50,779 nt of DNA from the NCBI GenBank assembly GCA_934358495.1, contig CAKRKO010000010.1:1-50779 (forward strand). The letters run 5' to 3'. Position 1 is the first letter of the stretch; the number at the start of each line of letters is the position of its first letter. The position numbers were made by a program, and so were the translations under genes. The stretch is from an uncultured Eubacterium sp. Its GTDB lineage: Bacteria > Bacillota > Clostridia > Lachnospirales > Lachnospiraceae. This document shows positions 1-7,650 of the stretch, piece after piece. The notes below the pieces were generated by a model. The model saw only the letters and a program-made list of their open reading frames with translations. It did no database searches and was not told the DNA's origin.

Positions 1-28
1 CATACTACAATCAGATTCAGAATGCAAG

Positions 29-63
29 TGTAAAATTATACATATTTTACTTATAAAAATACA
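29..63. promoter_or_regulatory. Candidate tandem ARG boxes (ArgR/AhrC sites)
   Basis: TGTAAAATTATACA at 29-42 matches the ArgR half-site palindrome TGNATWWWWATNCA except at one base. A weaker second match, CTTATAAAAATACA, lies at 50-63. Their centres are 21 bp apart, the usual spacing for paired ARG boxes bound by an ArgR hexamer. They lie about 250 bp before argC, so they could serve argC or an unseen divergent gene to the left. Assignment is by consensus only. Confidence 0.45.
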
Positions 64-192
64 TCTTTTTATTCAGGACGCACAGAATGGCAAAAAAAGT
101 AAAAAGTCCTTTTCATTTGAAAAAACTTGTGTTATTATTTGATGCAGAGCAAAAATTGCCCGAAAAAGGCAGAATGAATAAAAAACTGAATA

Positions 193-210
193 TATGTATA
201 TTTATACATC
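193..210. promoter_or_regulatory. Candidate ARG box before argC
   Basis: The 14-mer TGTATATTTATACA at 195-208 fits every defined position of the consensus TGNATWWWWATNCA and is nearly palindromic. A half-site, TGTATAAAA, follows at 215-223 at about one tandem-box spacing. It sits about 100 bp before argC, where arginine-responsive repression by ArgR would be expected. No argR gene is in the window, so the regulator is inferred. Confidence 0.55.
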
Positions 211-246
211 TTTGTGTATAAAATATGTAAAGCAGAAAATCAATAC

Positions 247-275
247 TTTACGAATTGCGCGAGAAGTATTATTAT
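247..275 (+). promoter_or_regulatory. Possible argC promoter
   Basis: TTTACG at 247-252 and TATTAT at 270-275 are separated by 17 bp, giving a moderate sigma-A match about 35 bp before argC. The region 1-311 contains no convincing gene, only AT-rich leader sequence with the ARG-box candidates and this promoter. The surrounding AT-rich sequence offers alternative -10 boxes, so the call is tentative. Confidence 0.35.
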
Positions 276-311
276 AAAAAACAGTTCAGTTGAAGATTAA
301 GGAGGCTGCAA

Positions 312-1367
312 ATGATTAAAGCAGGTATTATCGGAGCGACAGGTTATGCAGGAGCAGAGCTTGTACGTATTCTGATGGGACATAAAGAAGTAGAGATTGT
401 CTGGTACGGATCCAGAAGTTATATTGACCAGAAATATGCATCCGTATATCATAACATGTTTGAAATCGTAGACGCGACATGTCTGGATGATAATATGGAA
501 GCTCTCTGTGAGAAGGTAGATGTGATCTTTACCGCAACACCACAGGGTTTTTTGGCATCTGTTCTGACAGAGGAGATTTTATCCAAAACAAAGATCGTAG
601 ATCTGAGTGCGGATTTCCGTATCAAAGATGTTGCTACTTATGAAAAATGGTACAAGATCGAGCATAAGAGTCCGCAGTTTATTGAGGAAGCGGTTTATGG
701 TCTGTGCGAAATCAACCGTGATAAAGTGAAAGGTGCCCGTCTGGTGGCAAATCCGGGATGTTATACAACCTGTTCTATTTTGACTGCTTATCCGTTGGTA
801 AAAGAAGGACTGATTGATCCGGATACCTTGATCGTCGATGCAAAATCCGGAACTTCCGGAGCCGGCCGTGGCGCAAAAGTGGCAAATCTGTTCTGTGAAG
901 TAAATGAAAATATGAAAGCATACGGTGTGGCAACTCACCGTCATACTCCTGAGATTGAGGAGCAACTTGGTTATGCGGCTGGCAAAGAGATCGTGATCAA
1001 CTTTACACCGCACCTTGTTCCGATGAACCGTGGTATTCTGGCAACCGAGTATGCGACCTTAAAGAAAAAAGCAGACGGTTCCCTTCCTACTTATGAAGAA
1101 GTGAAAGCTGTTTATGATAAATATTATGCGGACGAGAAATTTGTTCGTGTCCTGGAAAAAGACGTTGTGCCTGAAACAAAATGGGTAGAAGGCAGCAACT
1201 ATGTGGATGTTAATTTCAAGATTGATGAGCGTACTGGCAGAATCGTTATGATGGGAGCTCTTGACAATCTTGTGAAAGGTGCTGCGGGACAGGCAGTTCA
1301 GAATATGAATCTGTTGTTTGGTCTGGATGAAAGCGAAGGATTGAATCTTGTTCCAATGTTCCCGTAA
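312..1367 (+). CDS. argC: N-acetyl-gamma-glutamyl-phosphate reductase
   Basis: Reduces N-acetylglutamyl-5-phosphate to the semialdehyde with NADPH, the third step of arginine synthesis in the cytoplasm. The 351-residue protein has the N-terminal dinucleotide motif GIIGATGYAGAELVR (about residues 5-19) and the active-site motif NPGCYTT with Cys150 as the thioester nucleophile. The conserved PHLVPMNRG segment is near residue 235. Length is normal for the family. The ATG start is set by AAGGAGG at 299-305, 6 nt upstream. It is first in the arg cluster and stands behind candidate ARG boxes. Confidence 0.97.
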   Translation: MIKAGIIGATGYAGAELVRILMGHKEVEIVWYGSRSYIDQKYASVYHNMFEIVDATCLDDNMEALCEKVDVIFTATPQGFLASVLTEEILSKTKIVDLSADFRIKDVATYEKWYKIEHKSPQFIEEAVYGLCEINRDKVKGARLVANPGCYTTCSILTAYPLVKEGLIDPDTLIVDAKSGTSGAGRGAKVANLFCEVNENMKAYGVATHRHTPEIEEQLGYAAGKEIVINFTPHLVPMNRGILATEYATLKKKADGSLPTYEEVKAVYDKYYADEKFVRVLEKDVVPETKWVEGSNYVDVNFKIDERTGRIVMMGALDNLVKGAAGQAVQNMNLLFGLDESEGLNLVPMFP

Positions 1368-1399
1368 ATATGTAAATACATGGAAGGAAACAGGATTTT

Positions 1400-1852
1400 A
1401 TGGAAATAACGATTCGTCCGATGACAATTGAAGATTACGATGAGGTATATGCGCTGTGGATGACGATTAAAGGTTTCGGTATCCGGAGCATTGATGATTC
1501 CAGAGAGGGAACCGAACGTTTCCTGAAACGAAATCCGACCACAAGTATTGTGGCAGAAGCAGACGGCAAGCTTGTCGGTGCAATTTTATGCGGTCATGAC
1601 GGTAGAACAGGATGTTTTTACCATGTATGTGTGAATGAAGCTTATCGTAACCGCGGAATAGGAAAACAGATGGCAACCGCAGCAATGCGTGCCCTACAGA
1701 GTGAACAGATCAACAAAGTCAATCTGATTGCATTTAAGAAAAATGAACTTGGCAATCAGTTCTGGCAGGAAGAAGGCTGGAAGATGAGAGACGATGTGAA
1801 TTATTATGACTTTGTTTTGAATGACGAGAACATTACAAAATTCAACGAATAA
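1400..1852 (+). CDS. GNAT family N-acetyltransferase
   Basis: A 150-residue single-domain GNAT protein that should transfer an acetyl group from acetyl-CoA to an amine. The acetyl-CoA pyrophosphate loop is visible as YRNRGIGKQMATAAM (about residues 81-95), preceded by the beta-strand FYHVCVNEAY. The C-terminal part (GNQFWQEEGWKMRDD) is typical of YpeA/RimI-like members. It lies 32 bp after argC and about 117 bp before argJ, so it is probably cotranscribed with them. The substrate is unknown. Its place in the cluster allows a role in N-acetylglutamate supply or in acetylating a pathway metabolite, but a general house-keeping acetyltransferase is equally possible. Confidence 0.9.
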   Translation: MEITIRPMTIEDYDEVYALWMTIKGFGIRSIDDSREGTERFLKRNPTTSIVAEADGKLVGAILCGHDGRTGCFYHVCVNEAYRNRGIGKQMATAAMRALQSEQINKVNLIAFKKNELGNQFWQEEGWKMRDDVNYYDFVLNDENITKFNE

Positions 1853-1969
1853 AAAACAATGTTTTCAAATCAATATTCAAATGAAATGAAAAAATAAAAA
1901 TAACAGATACACTGATACCGGATATACATTGAAACAGATGTGGCAGGTATCATACAGGAGGATTGGATC

Positions 1970-3193
1970 ATGAAACAGATTACAGGTGGCGCGACAGCGG
2001 CAAAGGGATTTCAGGCAGCTTGCACCGCAGCCGGAATCAAATATGAAAATCGTACCGATATGGCAATGCTTTACAGCCAGGTACCATGTCGTGTGGCAGG
2101 AACATTTACAACAAATCTTGTAAAGGCGGCACCGGTACTCTGGGATCGGGACATTGTAAAAAACAGTGAATATGCACAGGCAGTTGTTGTCAATGCAGGT
2201 ATCGCAAACGCCTGCACCGGACAGGAAGGTCTTGATTACTGTCAAAAGACCGCTGATCAGGCAGCAAAAGTACTTGGTATTCCGGCAAGCGCTGTCTGCG
2301 TGGCATCTACCGGCGTCATTGGAAAACAGCTTCCAATCGATCGTATCATGGCAGGCGTGGAGGCATTGGCACCGAAACTTGCAGATGGTGTGGAAGCAGG
2401 AAACGCGGCAGCAAAAGCCATTATGACCACAGATACACACGAAAAAGAAGTGGCAGTAGAATTTGAAGTTGGCGGAAAAACCGTTACCATCGGCGGTATG
2501 TGCAAAGGCTCCGGTATGATTCATCCGAACATGTGCACCATGCTTGCTTTTGTGACGACAGATCTTGCAATTTCCAAAGAATTATTACAAGAAGCACTTT
2601 CTGCCAATGTTAAAGATACTTTCAATATGATCTCTGTGGATGGAGATACTTCCACAAACGATACCTTACTTCTGATGGCAAATGGTCTGGCAGGCAACCT
2701 GGAGATTACAGAAAAAGGCGCAGATTATGATGCATTCTGTGAAGCACTGAATTATGTCAACACAACGCTGGCAAAAATGATGGCAGGAGACGGCGAAGGT
2801 GCAACTGCATTATTTGAAGTAACTGTTGTCAATGCAGAGACAAAAGAGCAGGCACAGGTACTTGCAAAATCCGTAATCTGCTCCAGTCTGACAAAAGCGG
2901 CTATTTTCGGACATGATGCAAACTGGGGAAGAATCCTCTGCGCCATGGGCTATTCCGGAGCAACCTTTGATCCGGATAAAGTAGATCTGTATTTTGAGAG
3001 CAAAGGCGGCAAGATCAAACTGATCGAGAATGGTGTTGCACTTGATTACAGTGAGGAAGAAGCAACTAAGATCTTATCTGAGCCGGAAGTAACTGCCATC
3101 GCAGATCTGAAACTCGGCGATGCACAGGGAACTGCATGGGGCTGTGATCTCAGCTATGACTATGTAAAGATCAATGCAGATTATCGTTCTTAA
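1970..3193 (+). CDS. argJ: Bifunctional glutamate N-acetyltransferase / ornithine acetyltransferase
   Basis: Moves the acetyl group from N-acetylornithine back to glutamate and, in bifunctional members, also makes N-acetylglutamate from acetyl-CoA. The 407-residue proenzyme normally cleaves itself before a conserved threonine. Here the cleavage segment is PNMCTMLAF with Thr190 as the expected nucleophile, and the residue before it is Cys rather than the common Ala. The oxyanion motif ASTGVIGKQLP (about 112-122) and the C-terminal NADYRS are also present. An upstream in-frame ATG exists at 1940, but AGGAGG at 1956-1961 stands 8 nt before the ATG at 1970, so 1970 is chosen. Confidence 0.96.
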   Translation: MKQITGGATAAKGFQAACTAAGIKYENRTDMAMLYSQVPCRVAGTFTTNLVKAAPVLWDRDIVKNSEYAQAVVVNAGIANACTGQEGLDYCQKTADQAAKVLGIPASAVCVASTGVIGKQLPIDRIMAGVEALAPKLADGVEAGNAAAKAIMTTDTHEKEVAVEFEVGGKTVTIGGMCKGSGMIHPNMCTMLAFVTTDLAISKELLQEALSANVKDTFNMISVDGDTSTNDTLLLMANGLAGNLEITEKGADYDAFCEALNYVNTTLAKMMAGDGEGATALFEVTVVNAETKEQAQVLAKSVICSSLTKAAIFGHDANWGRILCAMGYSGATFDPDKVDLYFESKGGKIKLIENGVALDYSEEEATKILSEPEVTAIADLKLGDAQGTAWGCDLSYDYVKINADYRS

Positions 3194-3354
3194 GATACAT
3201 GAATTCTAAATCGTTATAAAAAATATATGAGAGTGTATAGAACAACTTTTTGTTATAAAAGAAAGATTGATTTTGCAGATATTTGATAGACAAATAAGAA
3301 ACAGGTATACACAAAAAAATGTAAAAAAGTGGTTTGTTACAGGAGGACAGATAA

Positions 3355-4254
3355 ATGAATGAAGATAAATACGAAGCATTACGGGCGAAAGCCGAGGTGC
3401 TGATTGAGGCCTTACCATATATCCAGCGTTTTAATCGCCGGATCATTGTTGTAAAATACGGTGGAAGTGCCATGCTGGATGAAGAATTAAAACAACGTGT
3501 GATCCAGGACGTGACACTGCTGAAACTGGTTGGGTTTAAACCGATCATCGTACACGGTGGTGGAAAAGAAATCAGCAGATGGGTAGCAAAAGCAGGAATG
3601 GAGCCAGAATTTGTAAATGGTCTGAGAAAAACAGATGCAGAGACAATGGAAATCGCAGAAATGGTACTTGGAAAGGTTGGAAAATCTCTGGTATCCATGG
3701 TAGAAAAACTTGGAGTTCAGGCTGTCAGCATCAGTGGCAAAGACGGTGGATTACTGAAAGTTGAGAAAAAATTATCTCAGGGGCAGGATATCGGATTTGT
3801 CGGCGATGTAAAATCTGTAGATCCAAAGATCTTATTTGATCTGTTAGAGAAAGATTTTCTTCCAATCGTATGCCCAATCGGTCTGGATGATGATTATCAA
3901 ACTTATAATATTAATGCAGATGATGCGGCATGTGCGATTGCAACAGCAGTTCATGCGGAAAAACTTGCATTTTTAACAGACATCGAGGGTGTTTACCGTG
4001 ATCCGAAAGATCCGTCTACACTGATTTCTGAACTGACAGTTTCTGAAGCAAAAGACCTGCTTGACAGCGGTTATGTCGTTGGTGGTATGCTTCCGAAATT
4101 AAATAACTGCATCCATGCAGTAGAAAACGGTGTTTCCAGAGTCCATATTTTAGACGGACGGATGGCTCACTGCCTGTTGTTGGAAATTTTCACAAACAAA
4201 GGAATCGGAACAGCAATCCTTGGAGATGAGGAGGCAAGATTTGACCATGAATAA
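3355..4254 (+). CDS. argB: Acetylglutamate kinase
   Basis: Phosphorylates N-acetylglutamate with ATP, usually the committed and arginine-sensitive step. The 299-residue protein has the amino-acid kinase features KYGGSAM (about residues 35-41), HGGGKEIS (about 67-74) and the nucleotide-binding region around LTDIEGVYRDP. The N-terminal helix before the kinase core (KAEVLIEALPYIQRF) is the type associated with arginine-inhibited hexameric enzymes, so feedback control is plausible. A good AGGAGG precedes the ATG. The gap to argJ is 161 bp and shows no clear terminator. The stop codon overlaps the argD start by 8 bp. Confidence 0.96.
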   Translation: MNEDKYEALRAKAEVLIEALPYIQRFNRRIIVVKYGGSAMLDEELKQRVIQDVTLLKLVGFKPIIVHGGGKEISRWVAKAGMEPEFVNGLRKTDAETMEIAEMVLGKVGKSLVSMVEKLGVQAVSISGKDGGLLKVEKKLSQGQDIGFVGDVKSVDPKILFDLLEKDFLPIVCPIGLDDDYQTYNINADDAACAIATAVHAEKLAFLTDIEGVYRDPKDPSTLISELTVSEAKDLLDSGYVVGGMLPKLNNCIHAVENGVSRVHILDGRMAHCLLLEIFTNKGIGTAILGDEEARFDHE

Positions 4255-5440
4255 ACAGAATTATATTGACCATGCAGAACAGGCACTGCTTCATACTTAC
4301 AATCGTTTCCCTGTTGTATTAGATCATGGCGAGGGTGTCTATCTATATGATACCGATAATAAACAGTATCTTGATTTTGCGGCAGGCATTGCCGTTTGTG
4401 CCTTCGGATATGGCAAAAAAGAGTACAATGAGGCTCTGAAAAATCAGGTAGATAAATTATTACATACATCTAATTTATACTATAATGTACCAACTATGGA
4501 AGCAGCCGAAAAAGCACTGGCTGCCGCTGAGATGAATCGTATCTTCTTTACCAACAGTGGTACCGAGGCAATTGAGGGTGCATTAAAAGCAGCAAAAAAA
4601 TATGCTTACACCAGAGACGGACATGCCGGTCACGAAGTGATCGCAATGCAGCATTCTTTCCACGGAAGAAGTCTTGGCGCATTATCCGTTACAGGAACAA
4701 AGCATTATCAGGAACCGTTTGAGCCGCTGATCCCGGGTATCCGCTTTGCAGAGTATAATAATCTGGAGAGCGTAAAAGCACAGATTACTGACAAGACTTG
4801 TGCTATCATTATGGAAACTGTACAGGGCGAAGGTGGTATTTTCCCGGCTGATCCAGAGTTTTTAAAAGGTGTTCGTGCACTCTGTGATGAGAAAGACATC
4901 TTACTTATTCTGGATGAGATCCAGTGTGGTATGGGACGTACCGGAGCAATGTTTGCATGGCAGAATTACGGTGTAAAACCAGATATTATGACGGTTGCAA
5001 AAGCTTTGGGCTGTGGTGTACCAGTAGGTGCGTTCATGATGACTCAGAAAGTAGCAGATAAATCTCTGGCACCTGGCGATCATGGAACCACTTACGGTGG
5101 AAACCCATTTGTAGGAGCTGCTGTCAGCGCTGTCTTTGATATTTTTGAAAAAGATCAGATCATCAACCATGTACATGAAATCTCACCGTATCTGGAGCAG
5201 AAACTGGATGAACTGGCTGCAAAATATGACTTTATCACAGACCGTCGAGGTATGGGACTTATGCAGGGACTGGAAATGAATATCCCGGTTGGTCAGGTAG
5301 CTGCAAAAGCACTGGAGAAAGGTCTGATTATCATTACCGCTGGTTCTAATGTGGTTCGTTTCGTTCCACCACTTGTAATTGAAAAAGAGCATGTAGATGA
5401 GATGGTTGCAAAATTAGATATAGTTCTTGCTACATTTTAA
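4247..5440 (+). CDS. argD: Acetylornithine aminotransferase
   Basis: PLP-dependent class III aminotransferase that converts N-acetylglutamate semialdehyde and glutamate to N-acetylornithine. The 397-residue protein shows SGTEAIEGALK (about 104-114), the PLP aspartate in LDEIQCGMGRTG (about 222-233) and the Schiff-base Lys252 in TVAKALGCG. Length is normal. The start overlaps the argB stop (ATGAATAA), which suggests translational coupling. AGGAGG at 4229-4234 is 12 nt from this ATG but only 6 nt from an in-frame TTG at 4241, so TTG is a real alternative that would add two residues. An in-frame ATG at 4220 lies before the ribosome site and was not used. Confidence 0.95.
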   Translation: MNKQNYIDHAEQALLHTYNRFPVVLDHGEGVYLYDTDNKQYLDFAAGIAVCAFGYGKKEYNEALKNQVDKLLHTSNLYYNVPTMEAAEKALAAAEMNRIFFTNSGTEAIEGALKAAKKYAYTRDGHAGHEVIAMQHSFHGRSLGALSVTGTKHYQEPFEPLIPGIRFAEYNNLESVKAQITDKTCAIIMETVQGEGGIFPADPEFLKGVRALCDEKDILLILDEIQCGMGRTGAMFAWQNYGVKPDIMTVAKALGCGVPVGAFMMTQKVADKSLAPGDHGTTYGGNPFVGAAVSAVFDIFEKDQIINHVHEISPYLEQKLDELAAKYDFITDRRGMGLMQGLEMNIPVGQVAAKALEKGLIIITAGSNVVRFVPPLVIEKEHVDEMVAKLDIVLATF

Positions 5441-5757
5441 GTAAGGCTTTTATCCGTTTGACTTAAAATTCAGACAGACAGTTATGTTTTCTTTTAAGAT
5501 ACGTGACTGTCTGTTTTTATGCATAATAAGATGTGTACGTTCTGAACAAAAAAGAGAAGTTCTCAGTATAAAAACTTTGTTTCGTGACATGATAGTAAAT
5601 ACATGCATAAATAAGTAGTAATATATCAAATGTAAATGAAAAACATCTATCAATAACAGGATTTCTTCATTTGTTTGATATAGATATTGGCAAATTGCCA
5701 GGATATGCAGGAAATTTATACAAATATATCAGGCAAAAAAGGAAGCGGGGTTTTATA
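5441..5757. other. Intergenic region argD to ydcZ-like gene
   Basis: This 317-bp gap holds the argD terminator in its first 80 bases. The rest is AT-rich. I see a short palindrome GAGAAGTTCTC near 5551 and two ATGCATAA(A)TAAG half-repeats (near 5519 and 5602), but no convincing gene and no strong consensus promoter. Reading on in the frame of the next gene back to 5671 gives residues that do not look like part of that protein. Confidence 0.6.
5473..5518 (+). terminator. Rho-independent terminator after argD
   Basis: CAGACAGT at 5475-5482 pairs with ACTGTCTG at 5506-5513, and the stem can be lengthened outward with A-T and G-T pairs. A run of five T follows at 5514-5518. It stands 30 bp after the argD stop and closes the arginine cluster. 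Confidence 0.75.
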
Positions 5758-6195
5758 GTGGAAATTTTAATCGCAATTTTATCCGGAATGTTGATGAGTG
5801 TTCAGGGCGTATTTAATACTGATGTAACAAAGCAGAGCAGTCTGTGGGTGGCAAACAGCTGGGTGCAGTTTACCGCACTGGCAGTCTGTCTGGCGGCATG
5901 GGGCATATCAGATCGGAGTTCTTTTGCAGCACTTTGGAAAGTGCAACCGAAATATGTACTTGTTGGTGGTGTGATCGGTGCGTTTATCACACTGACGGTT
6001 GTAAAAAGTATGAATACCCTGGGACCGGCGCAGGCAGTATTATTTATCGTAGTTGCACAGATGATCACAGCTTATGTCATTGAACTGTTAGGGTGGTTCG
6101 GAACGGAAAAAGTCGACTGGTCCGTACAAAAGCTGATTGGAATGGTGATCGCCATCAGCGGTGTGGTCATTTTTCAGTTGGAACGGAAAGCATAA
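5758..6195 (+). CDS. YdcZ/DUF606-type small membrane transporter-like protein
   Basis: A 145-residue integral membrane protein with four hydrophobic segments (about residues 1-20, 33-50, 67-95 and 122-140). It resembles the half-size DMT-superfamily proteins of the DUF606/YdcZ group, which usually work as dimers or as adjacent pairs; only one copy is present here. Family motifs visible are SGMLMSVQGVFNT near the N-terminus and LGPAQAVLFIVVAQM in the third segment. I chose GTG at 5758 because the protein then starts directly with the first membrane helix, as in the family, and a purine-rich GGAAGCGGGG lies at 5741-5750. The substrate is unknown. Confidence 0.8.
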   Translation: MEILIAILSGMLMSVQGVFNTDVTKQSSLWVANSWVQFTALAVCLAAWGISDRSSFAALWKVQPKYVLVGGVIGAFITLTVVKSMNTLGPAQAVLFIVVAQMITAYVIELLGWFGTEKVDWSVQKLIGMVIAISGVVIFQLERKA

Positions 6196-6243
6196 ATGAG
6201 CCTTTTCCTAAGAAAGAATTAAAAAAAACCGATAAAACAAGGG

Positions 6244-6271
6244 TTGTAATATTTGTAATATTTGATAAAAT
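6244..6271 (+). promoter_or_regulatory. Possible promoter of the comEA operon
   Basis: TTGTAA at 6244-6249 and TAAAAT at 6266-6271 are 16 bp apart, about 52 bp before comEA. A direct repeat of TAATATTTG fills the spacer. The match is moderate, and no better candidate was seen in this gap. Confidence 0.35.
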
Positions 6272-6292
6272 TGTTACAGGTATTTGAGAATC

Positions 6293-6315
6293 CCCTTTGA
6301 TACACACAAAGGAGG
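6293..6315 (+). promoter_or_regulatory. Hairpin covering the comEA ribosome-binding site
   Basis: CCTTTG at about 6294-6299 is complementary to CAAAGG at 6307-6312, the latter being the first half of the comEA Shine-Dalgarno AAAGGAGG. The loop is ATACACA. The stem is only six pairs, so it may modestly lower comEA translation or be chance. Confidence 0.35.
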
Positions 6316-6322
6316 ATGAAAA

Positions 6323-6937
6323 ATGAAACGATGGATACGAATTTGGATGGGAGTGCTGTTGCTTTTGAGCGTGTTACCCGGATGCGGTACAAAACCGGAA
6401 GAGATTCTTCTGGCAGAGGCATCGGTACAGCAGGAAGTATCATCGCAGAAGCAGGATTCCGCTCAGGAACTGCCAGTTACAGAACAGCAGGAAGAGCTGG
6501 TGCAGGCGGATACGATATATGTCTATGTTTGTGGTGCAGTATGCAATCCAGGGGTATATGAACTGCCTGAAGACAGCAGAGCTTATGAGGCGGTAACGCA
6601 GGCCGGAGGCATGGCAGAAGACGCAGCCGGGACAGCGGTCAATCTGGCTGAAGTACTGACGGATGGACAGAAACTTCAGATTCCATTTCAGGGAGAAATT
6701 TCTGAGACACAGCTTTCAGACAGCGGCGTAGAGACAACAGACACCCATGTGAATATCAACACTGCGTCCCTGGAGGAACTGATGACCTTGAAAGGCATCG
6801 GTCAGACCCGAGCAGAACAGATCCTGGAATACAGAGAAAAACATGGTTCCTTTGCCAGCCCGGAGGCGATTATGAATGTCGACGGAATCAAGCAGGGAAC
6901 CTATGATAAGATAAAAGATAACATTAGAGTTCAATGA
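6323..6937 (+). CDS. comEA: ComEA-like DNA-binding competence lipoprotein
   Basis: ComEA binds incoming double-stranded DNA outside the membrane and hands it to the ComEC channel. The 204-residue protein has an N-terminal hydrophobic signal ending in LPGCG (about residues 19-23), which looks like a lipobox. An SLBB beta-grasp domain follows (YVYVCGAVCNPGVYEL, about 72-130), then the C-terminal double helix-hairpin-helix DNA-binding domain VNINTASLEELMTLKGIG (from about 145 to the end). This domain order is normal for ComEA. An acidic, Gln-rich linker lies between signal and SLBB. It is followed after 9 bp by a response regulator gene, an unusual neighbour for comEA. Confidence 0.9.
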   Translation: MKRWIRIWMGVLLLLSVLPGCGTKPEEILLAEASVQQEVSSQKQDSAQELPVTEQQEELVQADTIYVYVCGAVCNPGVYELPEDSRAYEAVTQAGGMAEDAAGTAVNLAEVLTDGQKLQIPFQGEISETQLSDSGVETTDTHVNINTASLEELMTLKGIGQTRAEQILEYREKHGSFASPEAIMNVDGIKQGTYDKIKDNIRVQ

Positions 6938-6946
6938 GGTGATGAA

Positions 6947-7645
6947 ATGGCGAAAAAAGTGCTGGTGGTAGATGATGAGAAATTAATCGTGAAAGGAATT
7001 CGGTTCAGTCTGGAGCAGGATGATATGGAAGTGGATTGTGCCTATGATGGAGAAGAAGCACTGGATATGGCAAAATCCAAAGATTATGACATTATTCTGC
7101 TTGATATTATGCTTCCGAAACTGGATGGATTTCAGGTATGCCAGCAGATTCGCGAATTTTCAAACGTACCGATCGTGATGCTGACTGCAAAAGGCGATGA
7201 TATGGACAAAATTCTTGGTCTGGAATACGGAGCAGATGATTACATAACGAAACCGTTTAACATTCTGGAGGTTAAGGCTCGGCTGAAAGCAATCATGCGT
7301 CGTACTTCCCGCAAGGAAGTGGAAGAAAATCCGAATGTGATCGTGGATGGAGATGTGCGTCTCGACTGTGAGAGCAGACGTCTGTTTATCAAAGGACGTG
7401 AGATCAAACTGACCGCAAAAGAATTTGATCTGATGGAACTTATGGTTAAGACACCGGAAAAAGTATACAGCAGAGAGCGCCTGTTGAATCTGGTGTGGGG
7501 CTATGAATATCCGGGTGATTTCCGTACCGTGGATGTGCATGTACGCCGTCTGCGAGAAAAAGTAGAGGCAAATCCGAGTGAGCCGAAATATGTACATACC
7601 AAATGGGGCGTGGGCTATTATTATCATTCTGACAAACAGAGGTAG
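6947..7645 (+). CDS. OmpR/PhoB-family response regulator
   Basis: A 232-residue transcription factor activated by phosphorylation. The receiver domain (about 1-118) has the acidic pair DDE (9-11), phospho-acceptor Asp53 in LLDIMLPKLDG, the Thr in MLTAKGDD and the Lys in YITKPFN. The C-terminal winged helix (about 130-230) has the recognition-helix region YPGDFRTVDVHVRRLREK typical of the OmpR/PhoB class. The kinase gene starts 5 bp after its stop, so the two form a cognate pair. The start follows GAGGTGAT. Targets are unknown; the surrounding comEA and comEC genes are the obvious first candidates. Confidence 0.95.
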   Translation: MAKKVLVVDDEKLIVKGIRFSLEQDDMEVDCAYDGEEALDMAKSKDYDIILLDIMLPKLDGFQVCQQIREFSNVPIVMLTAKGDDMDKILGLEYGADDYITKPFNILEVKARLKAIMRRTSRKEVEENPNVIVDGDVRLDCESRRLFIKGREIKLTAKEFDLMELMVKTPEKVYSRERLLNLVWGYEYPGDFRTVDVHVRRLREKVEANPSEPKYVHTKWGVGYYYHSDKQR

Positions 7646-7650
7646 TAGAT

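Noticed and set aside
1877..2524. 215-codon minus-strand frame over argJ
   Set aside because: It is Cys/His-rich antisense of argJ with no ribosome site.
3171..3698. 175-codon minus-strand frame over the argJ-argB gap and argB
   Set aside because: It is antisense of the conserved argB N-terminus; the part in the gap is AT-rich and not protein-like.
5450..5653. 67-codon minus-strand frame in the argD downstream gap
   Set aside because: It covers the argD terminator, has no ribosome site and shows no recognisable features.
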